From JAAETI01 sp964195945 (GTDB lineage Bacteria > Actinomycetota > Acidimicrobiia > Spongiisociales > UBA5794), in contig CAXMRC010000037.1 in the NCBI GenBank assembly GCA_964195945.1, forward strand, positions 6,451 through 70,450: a DNA stretch of 64,000 nt, in the 5' to 3' direction. A program made the translations under genes and the position numbers. Under the pieces are notes generated by a model that searched no databases, was not told where the DNA came from, and worked only from the letters and a program-made list of their open reading frames with translations. Numbering within the stretch: position 1 is the first letter of the stretch; each line of letters starts with the position of its first letter. Below, piece by piece: positions 33,509-43,192 of this stretch.

Positions 33509-35503
33509 GTGCAAGAAACAACCTCACGCTACGAACTCGAGAGCACATTGCTTCAGATTGCAGGCAACTACTCGTGGACCTGGGATCTGCACGCCCGCGA
33601 ATTGTTCTCCCGCATTCCCTCTCTCAATGGTGAAGCTTCCCTGCACCCCGCGGAGCGAATCAAGCTTCTCAACGAGGATGACTGGTCGGCGCTAACCAAC
33701 GATGGGGACTTCACCCAGCTAGCACGAGCCGCTCACGCCAACATCCCGCCTTCACTCCACCTCAGTAACGATTCGACCGTTGCCTACTTCAGCCCCGAGT
33801 TCGGTGTCTCTGAAATGCTCCCTCAGTACTCGGGCGGACTGGGCGTACTGGCGGGAGACCACCTCAAGGCAGCGAGTGACCTACGCATGCCGTTGATTGC
33901 GGTTGGTTTGTTCTATCGCGACGGGTTCTTCCGTCAAGCTCTCGAGGATGGTCACCAGCGGGAGCGTTACGTAACCAACAATCCCCGCTTTCTGGCACTG
34001 ACGGCCACACCTGCGCGAGTGGAACTTCAGCTTGCCGAGCACCTGGTCACGGCCCGGGTGTGGCAGACGAACGTCGGCACCACCAGGCTCTTCTTGCTTG
34101 ACACCGATCTGGACGTGAACCACGAGTGGGGCCGCCGTATATCCGATCGGCTGTACAGCGGTGATCGCGAGCACCGCATGCGCCAGGAAATGCTGATGGG
34201 TGTTGGTGGAGTGCGCGCCATCCGGCAGCTGGGATACGAACCGGCGAAGTTCCACCTCAACGAAGGTCACGCCGGTTTTCTTGCTCTGGAGCTGTTGGCC
34301 GAAGAGGTCGCCAAGGGTCTCACTCTCGACGAGGCCGTATCCGCGATACAAAGTCGCATTGTCTTCACCACACATACGCCAGTCCCGGCAGGCATCGACA
34401 GGTTCGCACCCGATCTCATGCGCAAATACCTCGGAATCTGGGCTGAACAATACGGCATCGACCTCGACGGACTTCTGCGTCTTGGCATCCTCCCCGGCGG
34501 TGACGACCACTTCAACATGGCGGCTTTCTGCGTTCGCATCGCCGGTCGGACCAACGGCGTTTCCCGACTCCACGGCGAGGTGAGCCGGGCAATGTTCAAG
34601 GAAGTCCCGGGTGGCGCGGAGATCACGTCGGTTACCAACGGCGTCCATGCCCGCACCTGGATAGACCCTGAGCTGCAGCACGTGTTCGACAACAAACTCG
34701 GCCAGGACTGGCACCTCCCCGGCAACGATGCATGGGATCGCGTTGCCGATGTCACTGACGATGAAATCCGCATCGTCTTTAGAAGCGGACGCCGCCGGAT
34801 GATCGACATGGCCAACCGCCAGATCGGTGAGTCAACCAACCTCGATCCGGACGTACTCACCATTGGGTTCGCCCGTCGCTTCGCCACATACAAGCGCGCT
34901 GACTTGCTGTTGTCTGACCTCGAGCGACTCACTGCTCTCATCAACGACGAGGACCGTCCGGTACAGTTCGTATTCGCCGGGAAGGCCCATCCCGCCGACG
35001 AGCCCGGCAAGGACATATTGCGCAACATCGTCAAGTTCGCAGCTGATCCGGCATCACGCGGCCGATTCGTTTTCGTACCCGGCTACAACATGGCTGTAGC
35101 CCGCGCCATGTATGCCGGTTGCGACGTGTGGCTCAACAACCCGATCCGCCCCAGAGAGGCCTGTGGCACCAGCGGCGAAAAGGCTGCCCTCAACGGCGGG
35201 CTCAACTTCTCGATCCTCGATGGTTGGTGGGATGAAGCCTTCGATGGAGAGAACGGGTGGGCAATCCCATCCTCGGCTGCAGAGGAAACGCAACAGCGCG
35301 ATCGGGAAGAAGCCAGCCATCTGTACGACGTCCTCGGCGGCGAGATTGCCCCGCTCTACTACGGCGATAGCGGCACGAGCCCCGCGGTTGACTGGCTGGA
35401 CAAGGTCCGGCACAACTGGAAGAGCCTTGGGCCGTTCGTCACCGCATCCCGCATGGTGAAGGAATACGGGGAGCGGATCTATCAAGTGACATCGAGCACT
35501 TGA
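33509..35503 (+). CDS. glgP: Alpha-glucan (glycogen) phosphorylase
   Basis: A PLP-dependent GT35 enzyme that releases glucose-1-phosphate from glycogen or maltodextrin. The 664 residues belong to the shorter alpha-glucan phosphorylase branch. It shows AYFSPEFGVSEMLPQYSGGLGVLAGDHLKAASDL (about 92-125), KFHLNEGHAGFLALELL, TTHTPVPAGIDRF and the late active-site segment REACGTSGEKAALNGGLNFSILDGWW. The GTG start at 33509 has AAGGA six bases before it. The stop overlaps the TTG start of glgX. Confidence 0.93.
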   Translation: MQETTSRYELESTLLQIAGNYSWTWDLHARELFSRIPSLNGEASLHPAERIKLLNEDDWSALTNDGDFTQLARAAHANIPPSLHLSNDSTVAYFSPEFGVSEMLPQYSGGLGVLAGDHLKAASDLRMPLIAVGLFYRDGFFRQALEDGHQRERYVTNNPRFLALTATPARVELQLAEHLVTARVWQTNVGTTRLFLLDTDLDVNHEWGRRISDRLYSGDREHRMRQEMLMGVGGVRAIRQLGYEPAKFHLNEGHAGFLALELLAEEVAKGLTLDEAVSAIQSRIVFTTHTPVPAGIDRFAPDLMRKYLGIWAEQYGIDLDGLLRLGILPGGDDHFNMAAFCVRIAGRTNGVSRLHGEVSRAMFKEVPGGAEITSVTNGVHARTWIDPELQHVFDNKLGQDWHLPGNDAWDRVADVTDDEIRIVFRSGRRRMIDMANRQIGESTNLDPDVLTIGFARRFATYKRADLLLSDLERLTALINDEDRPVQFVFAGKAHPADEPGKDILRNIVKFAADPASRGRFVFVPGYNMAVARAMYAGCDVWLNNPIRPREACGTSGEKAALNGGLNFSILDGWWDEAFDGENGWAIPSSAAEETQQRDREEASHLYDVLGGEIAPLYYGDSGTSPAVDWLDKVRHNWKSLGPFVTASRMVKEYGERIYQVTSST

Positions 35504-37608
35504 GTTCCCGCGTCTGGCCCGGCGAATCGTATCCCCTCGGGGCAACCTACGACGGGGCAGGCACTAACTTTGCGATCTACGCCGAGAATGCTGACCGCGT
35601 CGAACTATGCCTCTTCGACGATGACAACAACGAAGCCCGTATCCGTCTCGACGAGATAACCGCATTTACACATCACGCCTATGTGGTTGATGTCGGACCA
35701 GGGCAGCGGTACGGATTCAGGGTGCACGGACCGTGGTCCCCTGCCGACGGACTCGCCTTCAACTCAGCCAAGCTACTCCTTGATCCGTACAGCAAAGCAA
35801 TCGAAGGCACGGTGACGTGGTCGGATGAAGTCTTCGCCTATCAGAAGACACACCCCGACCGGATTAGCGAAACCGATAGCGCTCCCAATATGCCGCGCTC
35901 CATCGTGGTTGATCCGTCGTTCGACTGGGGAGACGACACCGCACCAGGCATCCCTCTGTACAAATCGGTGCTCTACGAGACGCACGTCAGGGGAATTTCG
36001 ATGACCCACCCCGACGTTCCACCCGAGATCCGCGGGACCTACGCCGGGATGGCAAGCAAACCAATCATCGAGCACCTGAAGGAGCTTGGCGTCTCCGCAG
36101 TCGAGCTCATGCCGGTGCACCATTTCGTCTCCGAGCATTCACTTATAGAAAACGATCTGACCAACTACTGGGGGTATGCCTCAATCGGCTATCTCGCCCC
36201 CCACGGGGGCTATTCAGCTTCTGGAGACCGCGGCCAGCAGGTCGTCGAATTCAAGAAGATGGTCAAGGCGCTCCATGCGGCAAATATCGAGGTGATCCTC
36301 GACGTTGTCTACAACCACACATGTGAAGGCAGCATGCTCGGGCCGGCGCTGTCTTTCCGCGGCATCGATAATCAGACGTACTACCGGATAGATCCCAGCG
36401 ACCGGCGTCGCTACGTCGACTACACCGGAACAGGAAACAGCCTCAACGTTCGGCATCCGGCAGTGCTCAAACTCATCATGGATAGTCTCCGCTATTGGGT
36501 AACCGAGATGCATGTTGACGGGTTCCGCTTCGATCTTGCCTCAACGCTGGCGCGAGAACTCCACGACGTCGACAAACTCTCCTCTTTCTTCGATCTGATC
36601 CAGCAAGACCCGGTGGTCAGCCGGGTCAAGCTGATCGCCGAACCATGGGACGTCGGCGATGGCGGCTATCAGGTGGGCAACTTCCCCCCGCTGTGGTCGG
36701 AATGGAACGCAAAGTATCGAGACGGTATCCGTGACTACTGGAGAGGGACCGATTGGTCACTAGCCAACTTCGCATTACGGTTCACCGGCTCATCCGATCT
36801 CTACGGTTTCTCGGGAAGACGCCCCCACGCAAGCATCAACTTTGTTACCGCCCACGACGGATTCACACTCAACGATCTGGTCTCCTACAACGACAAACAC
36901 AACACTGCCAACGGTGAACAGAACCGTGACGGCGAATCACACAATCGCTCTTGGAATTCGGGGGCGGAAGGGCCCAGTAGCGACCCCGACATCACCACGA
37001 TCCGGAAACGACGCCAGCGGTCCATACTGATGACGCTGTTGCTGTCACAAGGTGTCCCGATGCTGCTCGGGGGCGACGAGCTAGGACGCACTCAGGGTGG
37101 CAACAACAACGCCTATTGCCAGGACAACGAGATCTCCTGGTACGACTGGGATCGTACCGACCGGTTCTTGTTGGGGTTTACCAAAAGGCTGATAGGCATC
37201 CGCAACGACCACCCCGTGTTTCGGAGGCGCCGCTGGTTCGAAGGCAGGCCTGTCCATGGTGAGGATGTACGCGATATCGGCTGGTACAACACCGACGGAA
37301 CACCGATGTCCGATAATGACTGGAACCTCGGATACGCTCGGTCGCTCTCTGTGTTCCTCAATGGCAAGGCCATCCCAACACCGGGGCCCCAGGGCGAGCG
37401 CGTAGACGATGACAGTTTCCTCGTCCTCTTCAACGCCCACACCGAGCCGGTAACCTTCACGGTACCGCAGGACCTCGGCGATTTTGAGTGGCAAGTTATG
37501 CTTGATACATCACGGGAAATGACCTGTAGCGATCTGATCGGAGCAGCTGATGCATGGCCCGTTCAGGGATGGTCGGTTGTGCTACTGCAGCAAATCCAAC
37601 AACAATGA
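35500..37608 (+). CDS. glgX: Glycogen debranching enzyme (isoamylase type)
   Basis: A GH13 enzyme that hydrolyses alpha-1,6 branches of phosphorylase limit dextrin. The N-terminal CBM48 begins GESYPLGATYDGAGTNFAIYAENA. The catalytic barrel follows with VILDVVYNHTCEG, DGFRFDLAS (nucleophile Asp), KLIAEPWD (acid/base Glu) and FVTAHDGFTLNDLVSYN. LLLSQGVPMLLGGDELGRTQGGNNNAYCQDN is the GlgX hallmark. It has 702 residues, the normal length. The TTG start overlaps the glgP stop (TTGA) and the stop overlaps the glgA start, so the three are translationally coupled. Confidence 0.94.
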   Translation: MSSRVWPGESYPLGATYDGAGTNFAIYAENADRVELCLFDDDNNEARIRLDEITAFTHHAYVVDVGPGQRYGFRVHGPWSPADGLAFNSAKLLLDPYSKAIEGTVTWSDEVFAYQKTHPDRISETDSAPNMPRSIVVDPSFDWGDDTAPGIPLYKSVLYETHVRGISMTHPDVPPEIRGTYAGMASKPIIEHLKELGVSAVELMPVHHFVSEHSLIENDLTNYWGYASIGYLAPHGGYSASGDRGQQVVEFKKMVKALHAANIEVILDVVYNHTCEGSMLGPALSFRGIDNQTYYRIDPSDRRRYVDYTGTGNSLNVRHPAVLKLIMDSLRYWVTEMHVDGFRFDLASTLARELHDVDKLSSFFDLIQQDPVVSRVKLIAEPWDVGDGGYQVGNFPPLWSEWNAKYRDGIRDYWRGTDWSLANFALRFTGSSDLYGFSGRRPHASINFVTAHDGFTLNDLVSYNDKHNTANGEQNRDGESHNRSWNSGAEGPSSDPDITTIRKRRQRSILMTLLLSQGVPMLLGGDELGRTQGGNNNAYCQDNEISWYDWDRTDRFLLGFTKRLIGIRNDHPVFRRRRWFEGRPVHGEDVRDIGWYNTDGTPMSDNDWNLGYARSLSVFLNGKAIPTPGPQGERVDDDSFLVLFNAHTEPVTFTVPQDLGDFEWQVMLDTSREMTCSDLIGAADAWPVQGWSVVLLQQIQQQ

Positions 37609-39014
37609 GGGTGCTGTTTGCCACCGCAGAGCTGAGTCCCTTGGCACGGGTTGGAGGGTTGGCCGAGGCCGCGGCGGGCCTGGTGGTAGCCCTGCGTACG
37701 GCCGGCATCACTGTGGACCTTATTCTCCCCGACTACAGCGAAACCGAGTTGACTGACGAAAGACCTCGGGATCTCGCAGTACCGAAGTGGGCCCGGCCGG
37801 CCACCGCACGGCGCGGCATTGCTGCCGGGGTTGGCGATGTCACCCTGGTCAGGGTCCCTGGAATGGTCCGCCCTCATCCCTACATCGACGAGAGTGGCGA
37901 AGGCTGGCCGGACAACGACATTCGGTTTTTTGCCTTCGCAGCTGCGGTTGCCAACCTCATCAAGACAAGCACCCCAGATGTTGTGCATCTCAACGACTGG
38001 CACACCGCAGCCGCTCTAGCTTTCCTCCGCAGACGCCCCCCTGCGGTATTCACTATTCACACGCTTGGCTACCAAGGTTGGGCTGGTCCGGAATGGCTGC
38101 CGCGGATTCCGAACCACTTTTCTGCCTACGAGAGTTTCGGTGACGTCAACCCACTGGCAGGAGCGATCCAGGTTGCGGACCGTGTCATCACCGTCAGTCC
38201 CAACTATGCAGACGAAATCCGAAGGCCCGAGTCGGGAATGGGTCTTGACCACATCCTGGCCGGGCTTGGTGATCGTCTGGTCGGTATCCGCAACGGGATT
38301 GACACTGCGATCTGGAATCCGGCAACCGACGGCATGCTGTCGGCCGGCTACAGCATCGGTGATCTCAGCGGGAAAGAGGCGTCCCGCAAAGACCTGCACC
38401 ACGAGACGGGGTGGGTCGATGATGGCACCCCGCTGGTTGGCATGGTCACCCGTCTGGTTGACCAGAAAGGAATCGACCTGGCACTGGAGGCAGTTCGATA
38501 TGCATCCGGTGTCCCGTATCGGTTGGTAATGCTTGGCTCGGGAGATAAGCGACTGACGGATTGGGCTCGTTGGGCTGCAGAGACTTGGTCCCCGAACGTC
38601 TTCTTCGCCGACGGATACAACGAGAACCTGGCGCACAAAATCTTCGCTGGTTCTGACCTCTTGCTCATGCCGAGCCGCTTCGAGCCATGCGGACTGGCTC
38701 AGATGCAGGCTATGGCATACGCGACCATTCCTGTGGTGACAGATGTCGGCGGGCTTCACGACACGGTGATCGATGCGGATTCCGATCGGAAGAAGGGGAC
38801 CGGGTTCCTCGCCACCACCGTCACCGTTCCAGGGGTGGTCGACGCTCTACATCGTGCTGTCCGCGCCTGGCGACACAAACAACGGCGTACCGCCATCCAA
38901 AAACGCGGGATGGGTCAAGACTGGTCTTGGCAGCGACCGGCGCAGCAACACATCGATCTCTACGAGGAAATGCTGGCGCAGTCTGCCGGCCCCGAATCTC
39001 CTAGGCGTACTTGA
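37605..39014 (+). CDS. glgA: Glycogen/starch synthase
   Basis: A GT5 glucosyltransferase using ADP-glucose, 469 residues. It has the N-terminal ATAELSPLARVGGLAEAAAGL (where the classic KxGGL is RVGGL), VVHLNDWHTAAAL, DRVITVSPNYADEI, and the C-terminal MPSRFEPCGLAQMQAMAYATIPVVTDVGGLHDTV with the catalytic glutamate. The ATG at 37605 overlaps the glgX stop by ATGA. Its 3' end overlaps the convergent glgC gene by 14 bases. Works with GlgC and GlgB encoded next to it. Confidence 0.93.
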   Translation: MRVLFATAELSPLARVGGLAEAAAGLVVALRTAGITVDLILPDYSETELTDERPRDLAVPKWARPATARRGIAAGVGDVTLVRVPGMVRPHPYIDESGEGWPDNDIRFFAFAAAVANLIKTSTPDVVHLNDWHTAAALAFLRRRPPAVFTIHTLGYQGWAGPEWLPRIPNHFSAYESFGDVNPLAGAIQVADRVITVSPNYADEIRRPESGMGLDHILAGLGDRLVGIRNGIDTAIWNPATDGMLSAGYSIGDLSGKEASRKDLHHETGWVDDGTPLVGMVTRLVDQKGIDLALEAVRYASGVPYRLVMLGSGDKRLTDWARWAAETWSPNVFFADGYNENLAHKIFAGSDLLLMPSRFEPCGLAQMQAMAYATIPVVTDVGGLHDTVIDADSDRKKGTGFLATTVTVPGVVDALHRAVRAWRHKQRRTAIQKRGMGQDWSWQRPAQQHIDLYEEMLAQSAGPESPRRT

Positions 39015-40251
39015 CCTTTTGGCCCTTGCCGATGGCGATAATCCCACCTGGCGACACCACAAACTCTTCAGCATCACGTGCCGCATCGGTGCCAATCTGC
39101 CGGTTGCGCGGGATTACTACGTGTTTGTCGACGATGGAGTTACGAATCGTGGCGTTGGCACCGACATGAACGTCGTCGAAGAGAATCGATCCCTCGACGG
39201 TGGCCCCAGGTTCAATCCTCACGTTCGGCGACAAGACCGAACCATGGACTGTTGCTCCGGTGACAATGCATCCAGGCGACAGCATTGAGTTGGCGATGTC
39301 ACCTGAGCCGTATTCACCGTGAGCGACGATCTTGGCAGGTGGCAACGTGCGGAACTGGGTAAATACCCGCCAGTCGTCGTTATACAGGTTGAAGACCGGA
39401 TGTGGGGCAACGAGATCCATGTTGGCTTCGTAATACGAATCGAGCGTCCCAACGTCTCTCCAATAATGCCGATCGCGCGGTGTCTCGCCAGGGACCTCGT
39501 TGGTGGTGAAGTCGTACACGTGAGCCTGCCCGGAAGCGACAAGCGCAGGGATGATGTCACCGCCAAGATCCCGACCCGATTCCTTGTCCTCAGCGTCAGC
39601 GTTGAGAACATCGACAAGAACCTCGGAGCTGAAGATGTAGTTGCCCATGGATGCAAGCACCTCATCAGGGTTGTCAGCCAAACCCTTCGGATCGTCAGGC
39701 TTCTCCAGAAACGCATCGATCATCGACGAATAAGGGTTCCGCTCGATGACACCAAAAGCGCTCGCCTCGGCACGAGGCACCCGGATCGCGGCAACGGTTA
39801 CGCCAGCCCCACTGTCGATGTGATGTTCCAGCATCTGCCTCGGGTCCATGCGGTAAATATGATCTGCGCCGAAAACAAAGATGTAGTCGGGGTGCTCATC
39901 GTCTATGAGATTCATATTCTGAAAAATGGCGTCTGCCGAACCCGCGAACCATTGCGGGCCGCGACGCATTTGGGCAGGAACAGAGGTGACGTAGTTGCCC
40001 AAGAATGTCGACATGCGCCATGTCGTCGACAGGTGCACATCAAGGCTGTGACTCTTGTACTGAGTGAGAACGACAATCTTGCGAAACTCACCGTTCGCCA
40101 GGTTGGAGAGCGCAAAGTCGATCAGCCGATACTGGCCACCGTACGGAACGGCTGGTTTCGCTCGCACCGAAGTGAGCGGCAGCAATCGTGAGCCCTGCCC
40201 TCCGGCTAGAACCATGGAAAGGACCTTCGGAGTCGAAGCGCGAGTAAGCAT
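39001..40251 (-). CDS. glgC: Glucose-1-phosphate adenylyltransferase
   Basis: Makes ADP-glucose, the committed step of glycogen synthesis. The 416 residues begin with the nucleotide loop SMVLAGGQGSRLLPLTSVRAKPAVPYGGQYRLIDFALSN. FVFGADHIYRMD and VTVAAIRVPRAEASAFGVI follow, then the C-terminal left-handed beta-helix with SILFDDVHVGANATIRNSIVDKHVVIP. The allosteric site cannot be predicted in detail. The ATG at 40251 is chosen because upstream codons (to 40356) lack similarity. Divergent from glgB with a 96-bp shared promoter region. Confidence 0.95.
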   Translation of the reverse strand: MLTRASTPKVLSMVLAGGQGSRLLPLTSVRAKPAVPYGGQYRLIDFALSNLANGEFRKIVVLTQYKSHSLDVHLSTTWRMSTFLGNYVTSVPAQMRRGPQWFAGSADAIFQNMNLIDDEHPDYIFVFGADHIYRMDPRQMLEHHIDSGAGVTVAAIRVPRAEASAFGVIERNPYSSMIDAFLEKPDDPKGLADNPDEVLASMGNYIFSSEVLVDVLNADAEDKESGRDLGGDIIPALVASGQAHVYDFTTNEVPGETPRDRHYWRDVGTLDSYYEANMDLVAPHPVFNLYNDDWRVFTQFRTLPPAKIVAHGEYGSGDIANSMLSPGCIVTGATVHGSVLSPNVRIEPGATVEGSILFDDVHVGANATIRNSIVDKHVVIPRNRQIGTDAARDAEEFVVSPGGIIAIGKGQKVKYA

Positions 40252-40335
40252 GAACACATGATGCCACATCGACCAAGAACCTCCACAAAAGCGCCGACGC
40301 CCGCATCGAGATTGCCTACCGGCCTTGCAGCACTG

Positions 40336-40341
40336 TAATTT
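40336..40341 (+). promoter_or_regulatory. -10 box TAATTT of a leaderless glgB promoter
   Basis: TAATTT is followed by six bases and the ATG at 40348; no Shine-Dalgarno is visible. Confidence 0.6.
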
Positions 40342-40347
40342 GCAGTC

Positions 40348-42201
40348 ATGACGCAACGATCATTCACAGACGACGACCGCTGGTCGTTCAACGGCGGAAC
40401 CCACGCATCTCTCTACGACATCCTCGGTGCACAGGTCGACGGAACAGGGACAACGTTCCGGGTTTGGGCACCATCCGCATCACGAGTCGAAGTCGTCGGT
40501 GATTTCAACTCATGGACCGATGGTTGGGCACTAGGTCCTGATCGGTCAGGCATCTGGAGCGGACATATTCCTGATCTTGGACCGGGTGAGATCTACAAAT
40601 ACCGGATTACCCCCAGCAAAGGGCCCGCCTTCGACAAAGCCGACCCGTTTGCGTTCCGAGCCCAGGAACCCCCGCGAACCGCATCGGTCGTTTGGGACCT
40701 CGGATACGAATGGGCGGACCAAGCCTGGATGAAGACCAGGGCCAAAAACAATGCTCTCGACGCACCGATCTCAATATACGAACTTCACCTTGGTTCGTGG
40801 CGGTACGAGCCAGGCGGCTACCGCGCCATCGCCCATCAACTGGCTGAGTACGTGCTCGAGGTTGGATTCACCCACGTCGAGCTGCTCCCTGTCATGGAAC
40901 ACCCCTTCTACGGGTCATGGGGTTACCAATCGACCGGGTACTTTGCGGCAACCGCCCGATATGGCACCCCCCAAGACCTGATGTACCTCGTCGACTACCT
41001 GCATCAGAAGGGAATAGGGGTGATCCTCGACTGGGTTCCCTCGCATTTCCCGTCAGACGCCCACGGTCTTGCTGCCTTCGACGGAACCCACCTCTACGAA
41101 CACAGCGATCCGCAACTCGGCTATCACCCCGATTGGGACAGCCTGATCTTCAATTACGACCGGTTCGAGGTGAGGAGCTTTCTTCTCTCCAGCGCTCTGT
41201 TCTGGCTCGACAAGTATCACGCGGACGGTATCCGGGTCGATGCGGTTGCCTCAATGCTCTACCGGGACTACTCGCGCAAGGAGGGCGAGTGGATACCCAA
41301 CGAGTTCGGGGGTCGGGAGAATCTCGGCGCTATCTCGCTGCTGCAACTCATCAACAAAGCCGCATATGCACGCCATCCCGATATCCAGATGTACGCCGAG
41401 GAGTCCACCGCCTTCCCGATGGTGACCCACCCGACCGACGTCGGTGGTCTTGGCTTCGGCCAGAAATGGGACATGGGCTGGATGAATGACACTTTGCGAT
41501 ATGTGGCAAAGGACCCCGTCCATCGTCGCCACCACCACTCGGTCCTCAGCTTTCGAATGGTTTATGCATTCAATGAGAACTTCACGTTGCCGCTGTCTCA
41601 TGACGAGGTGGTACACGGCAAAGGGTCCCTGCTGAGCAAACAGCCCGGCGACCGTTGGCAACAGTTCGCCGGCCTGCGTCTGCTCTTTGGCTATCAATGG
41701 GCACAACCTGGCAAAAAACTCCTGTTCATGGGGGGCGAATTCGGTGCTGCAAGCGAATGGAACCATGAGCAAGAGCTCGACTGGGTCGCGGCCGGCGACT
41801 CGGACAACATCGGAGTGACCAGATGGGTCTCCGATCTCAACCGTCTGTTGCAGGACAACACATCGCTTCACCAAAGAGATAACGATCCTGAGGGTTTTCG
41901 CTGGGTCGTCGGCAATGACGATGCCAACAGTGTCTACGCCTTCCTCCGGTTCGACCACAGTGGAAAACCCCTGCTATTCGTGGCCAACTTCACCCCGGTG
42001 GTGCGGAACGACTATCGGCTCGGGCTACCGAGCGACGGCGACTGGGTCGAGGTCCTTAACGGTGATCACCTTCGCTACGGGGGCAGCGGAATCACCAATC
42101 CCGGGAATCTCACCGCCGACTCAATACCCAGCCATGGCTTCGATCAATCAATCGCGATCACAGTGCCACCGCTCACCGGCATTTTCCTGGCCCCAGCGTA
42201 A
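40348..42201 (+). CDS. glgB: 1,4-alpha-glucan branching enzyme
   Basis: A GH13 branching enzyme of 617 residues, the short type lacking the first N-terminal CBM48 repeat. The remaining CBM48 shows TTFRVWAPSASRVEVVGDFNSW. The barrel has ELLPVMEHPFYGSWGYQ, ILDWVPSHFPSDAHGL, DGIRVDAVASMLYRDYSR (nucleophile Asp), IQMYAEESTAFP (acid/base Glu) and LPLSHDEVVHGKGSL. Completes the glycogen pathway with GlgC and GlgA. A leaderless promoter lies directly upstream. The next plus-strand gene starts 73 bases later and is unrelated. Confidence 0.95.
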   Translation: MTQRSFTDDDRWSFNGGTHASLYDILGAQVDGTGTTFRVWAPSASRVEVVGDFNSWTDGWALGPDRSGIWSGHIPDLGPGEIYKYRITPSKGPAFDKADPFAFRAQEPPRTASVVWDLGYEWADQAWMKTRAKNNALDAPISIYELHLGSWRYEPGGYRAIAHQLAEYVLEVGFTHVELLPVMEHPFYGSWGYQSTGYFAATARYGTPQDLMYLVDYLHQKGIGVILDWVPSHFPSDAHGLAAFDGTHLYEHSDPQLGYHPDWDSLIFNYDRFEVRSFLLSSALFWLDKYHADGIRVDAVASMLYRDYSRKEGEWIPNEFGGRENLGAISLLQLINKAAYARHPDIQMYAEESTAFPMVTHPTDVGGLGFGQKWDMGWMNDTLRYVAKDPVHRRHHHSVLSFRMVYAFNENFTLPLSHDEVVHGKGSLLSKQPGDRWQQFAGLRLLFGYQWAQPGKKLLFMGGEFGAASEWNHEQELDWVAAGDSDNIGVTRWVSDLNRLLQDNTSLHQRDNDPEGFRWVVGNDDANSVYAFLRFDHSGKPLLFVANFTPVVRNDYRLGLPSDGDWVEVLNGDHLRYGGSGITNPGNLTADSIPSHGFDQSIAITVPPLTGIFLAPA

Positions 42202-42274
42202 GAAACCTCACCCAGGGATCTAGCGAGCCAGCGGATCGTTTAGGTAGCGCCGCTCGATACCGATAAGCGACTCT

Positions 42275-43192
42275 ATGCCCTCAGCGATAGAGTTCTCTCA
42301 CGTCACCAGACGGTTTGGCGACATCACAGCAGTTGACGATCTAACCCTCGAAGTGCCGGAAGGATCGATCACGGTTCTGCTCGGCCCCAACGGGGCCGGC
42401 AAGACAACCACGGTGCGTCTGGCAACCGGAGCGCTGGGTAGCGACAAAGGTGCCATAAGGGTTCTCGGTCTCGACCCGCAAACAGACGGCGACGAAGTTC
42501 GGGCGCGGTGCGCGGTCGTACCTCCAAAACCAGCGCTGTATGACAATCTGACCGGCTGGGAGAACCTCAAATTCAGCGCAGACATCTTCGCCGCCGACCA
42601 CGCCGCGATCCGGCCCGCCGCAGAACGATTCGGTATCGAGCACGCTCTCGACCTCAATGTCGGTGGCTACTCCACTGGGATGAGAACACGACTCGCATTG
42701 GCCCGTGCCGTTCTCCACGATCCGGAGGTATTGCTCCTGGACGAGCCGACCGCAGGTCTCGACCCGGAATCGGCCAGGGCGGTCCTCAATCTGATTCGAG
42801 AGCTCGCGGGACGAGGGCGGACGATCGTCCTTTGTACCCATCTGCTGCACGAAGCCGAAGGTGTCGCCGACCAGGTAGTCCTCATGGGGGCAGGACACGC
42901 TCGAATCGTCGGAAGCCAGGACGATCTCGCCGACAGATTCGTGACCAATCCCGCTGTCATCATCGATGCAGAAGATCGGAGCTCGCTGACAAGGCTCAAC
43001 GAGCACCGCGATGTCGTATCCGCCGAGTGGAATGGTGCCATCCACGTACGGTTGGCCCATCTCGATCGATTACCCGACCTTGTCGCTGATCTGGTTGGTT
43101 CAGGAGTTCGCATCACCAGGGTCGAGCCAGATAATCCGACTCTGGAGACGCTCTACTTTGAGATGCAGCGATCGCTACGGGAGGAATCATGA
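42275..43192 (+). CDS. ABC transporter ATP-binding protein
   Basis: A 305-residue ATPase of the CcmA/DrrA type, with one nucleotide-binding domain and a C-terminal extension. Walker A is GPNGAGKTTT (about 38-47), the signature motif is YSTGMRTRLALARA in place of LSGGQ, and Walker B is VLLLDEPTAGLDP. It pairs with the ABC-2-type permease whose start overlaps its stop. The unit is likely an exporter; the substrate is unknown. The following GT87-like gene in the same unit suggests a cell-envelope glycoconjugate. Confidence 0.92.
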   Translation: MPSAIEFSHVTRRFGDITAVDDLTLEVPEGSITVLLGPNGAGKTTTVRLATGALGSDKGAIRVLGLDPQTDGDEVRARCAVVPPKPALYDNLTGWENLKFSADIFAADHAAIRPAAERFGIEHALDLNVGGYSTGMRTRLALARAVLHDPEVLLLDEPTAGLDPESARAVLNLIRELAGRGRTIVLCTHLLHEAEGVADQVVLMGAGHARIVGSQDDLADRFVTNPAVIIDAEDRSSLTRLNEHRDVVSAEWNGAIHVRLAHLDRLPDLVADLVGSGVRITRVEPDNPTLETLYFEMQRSLREES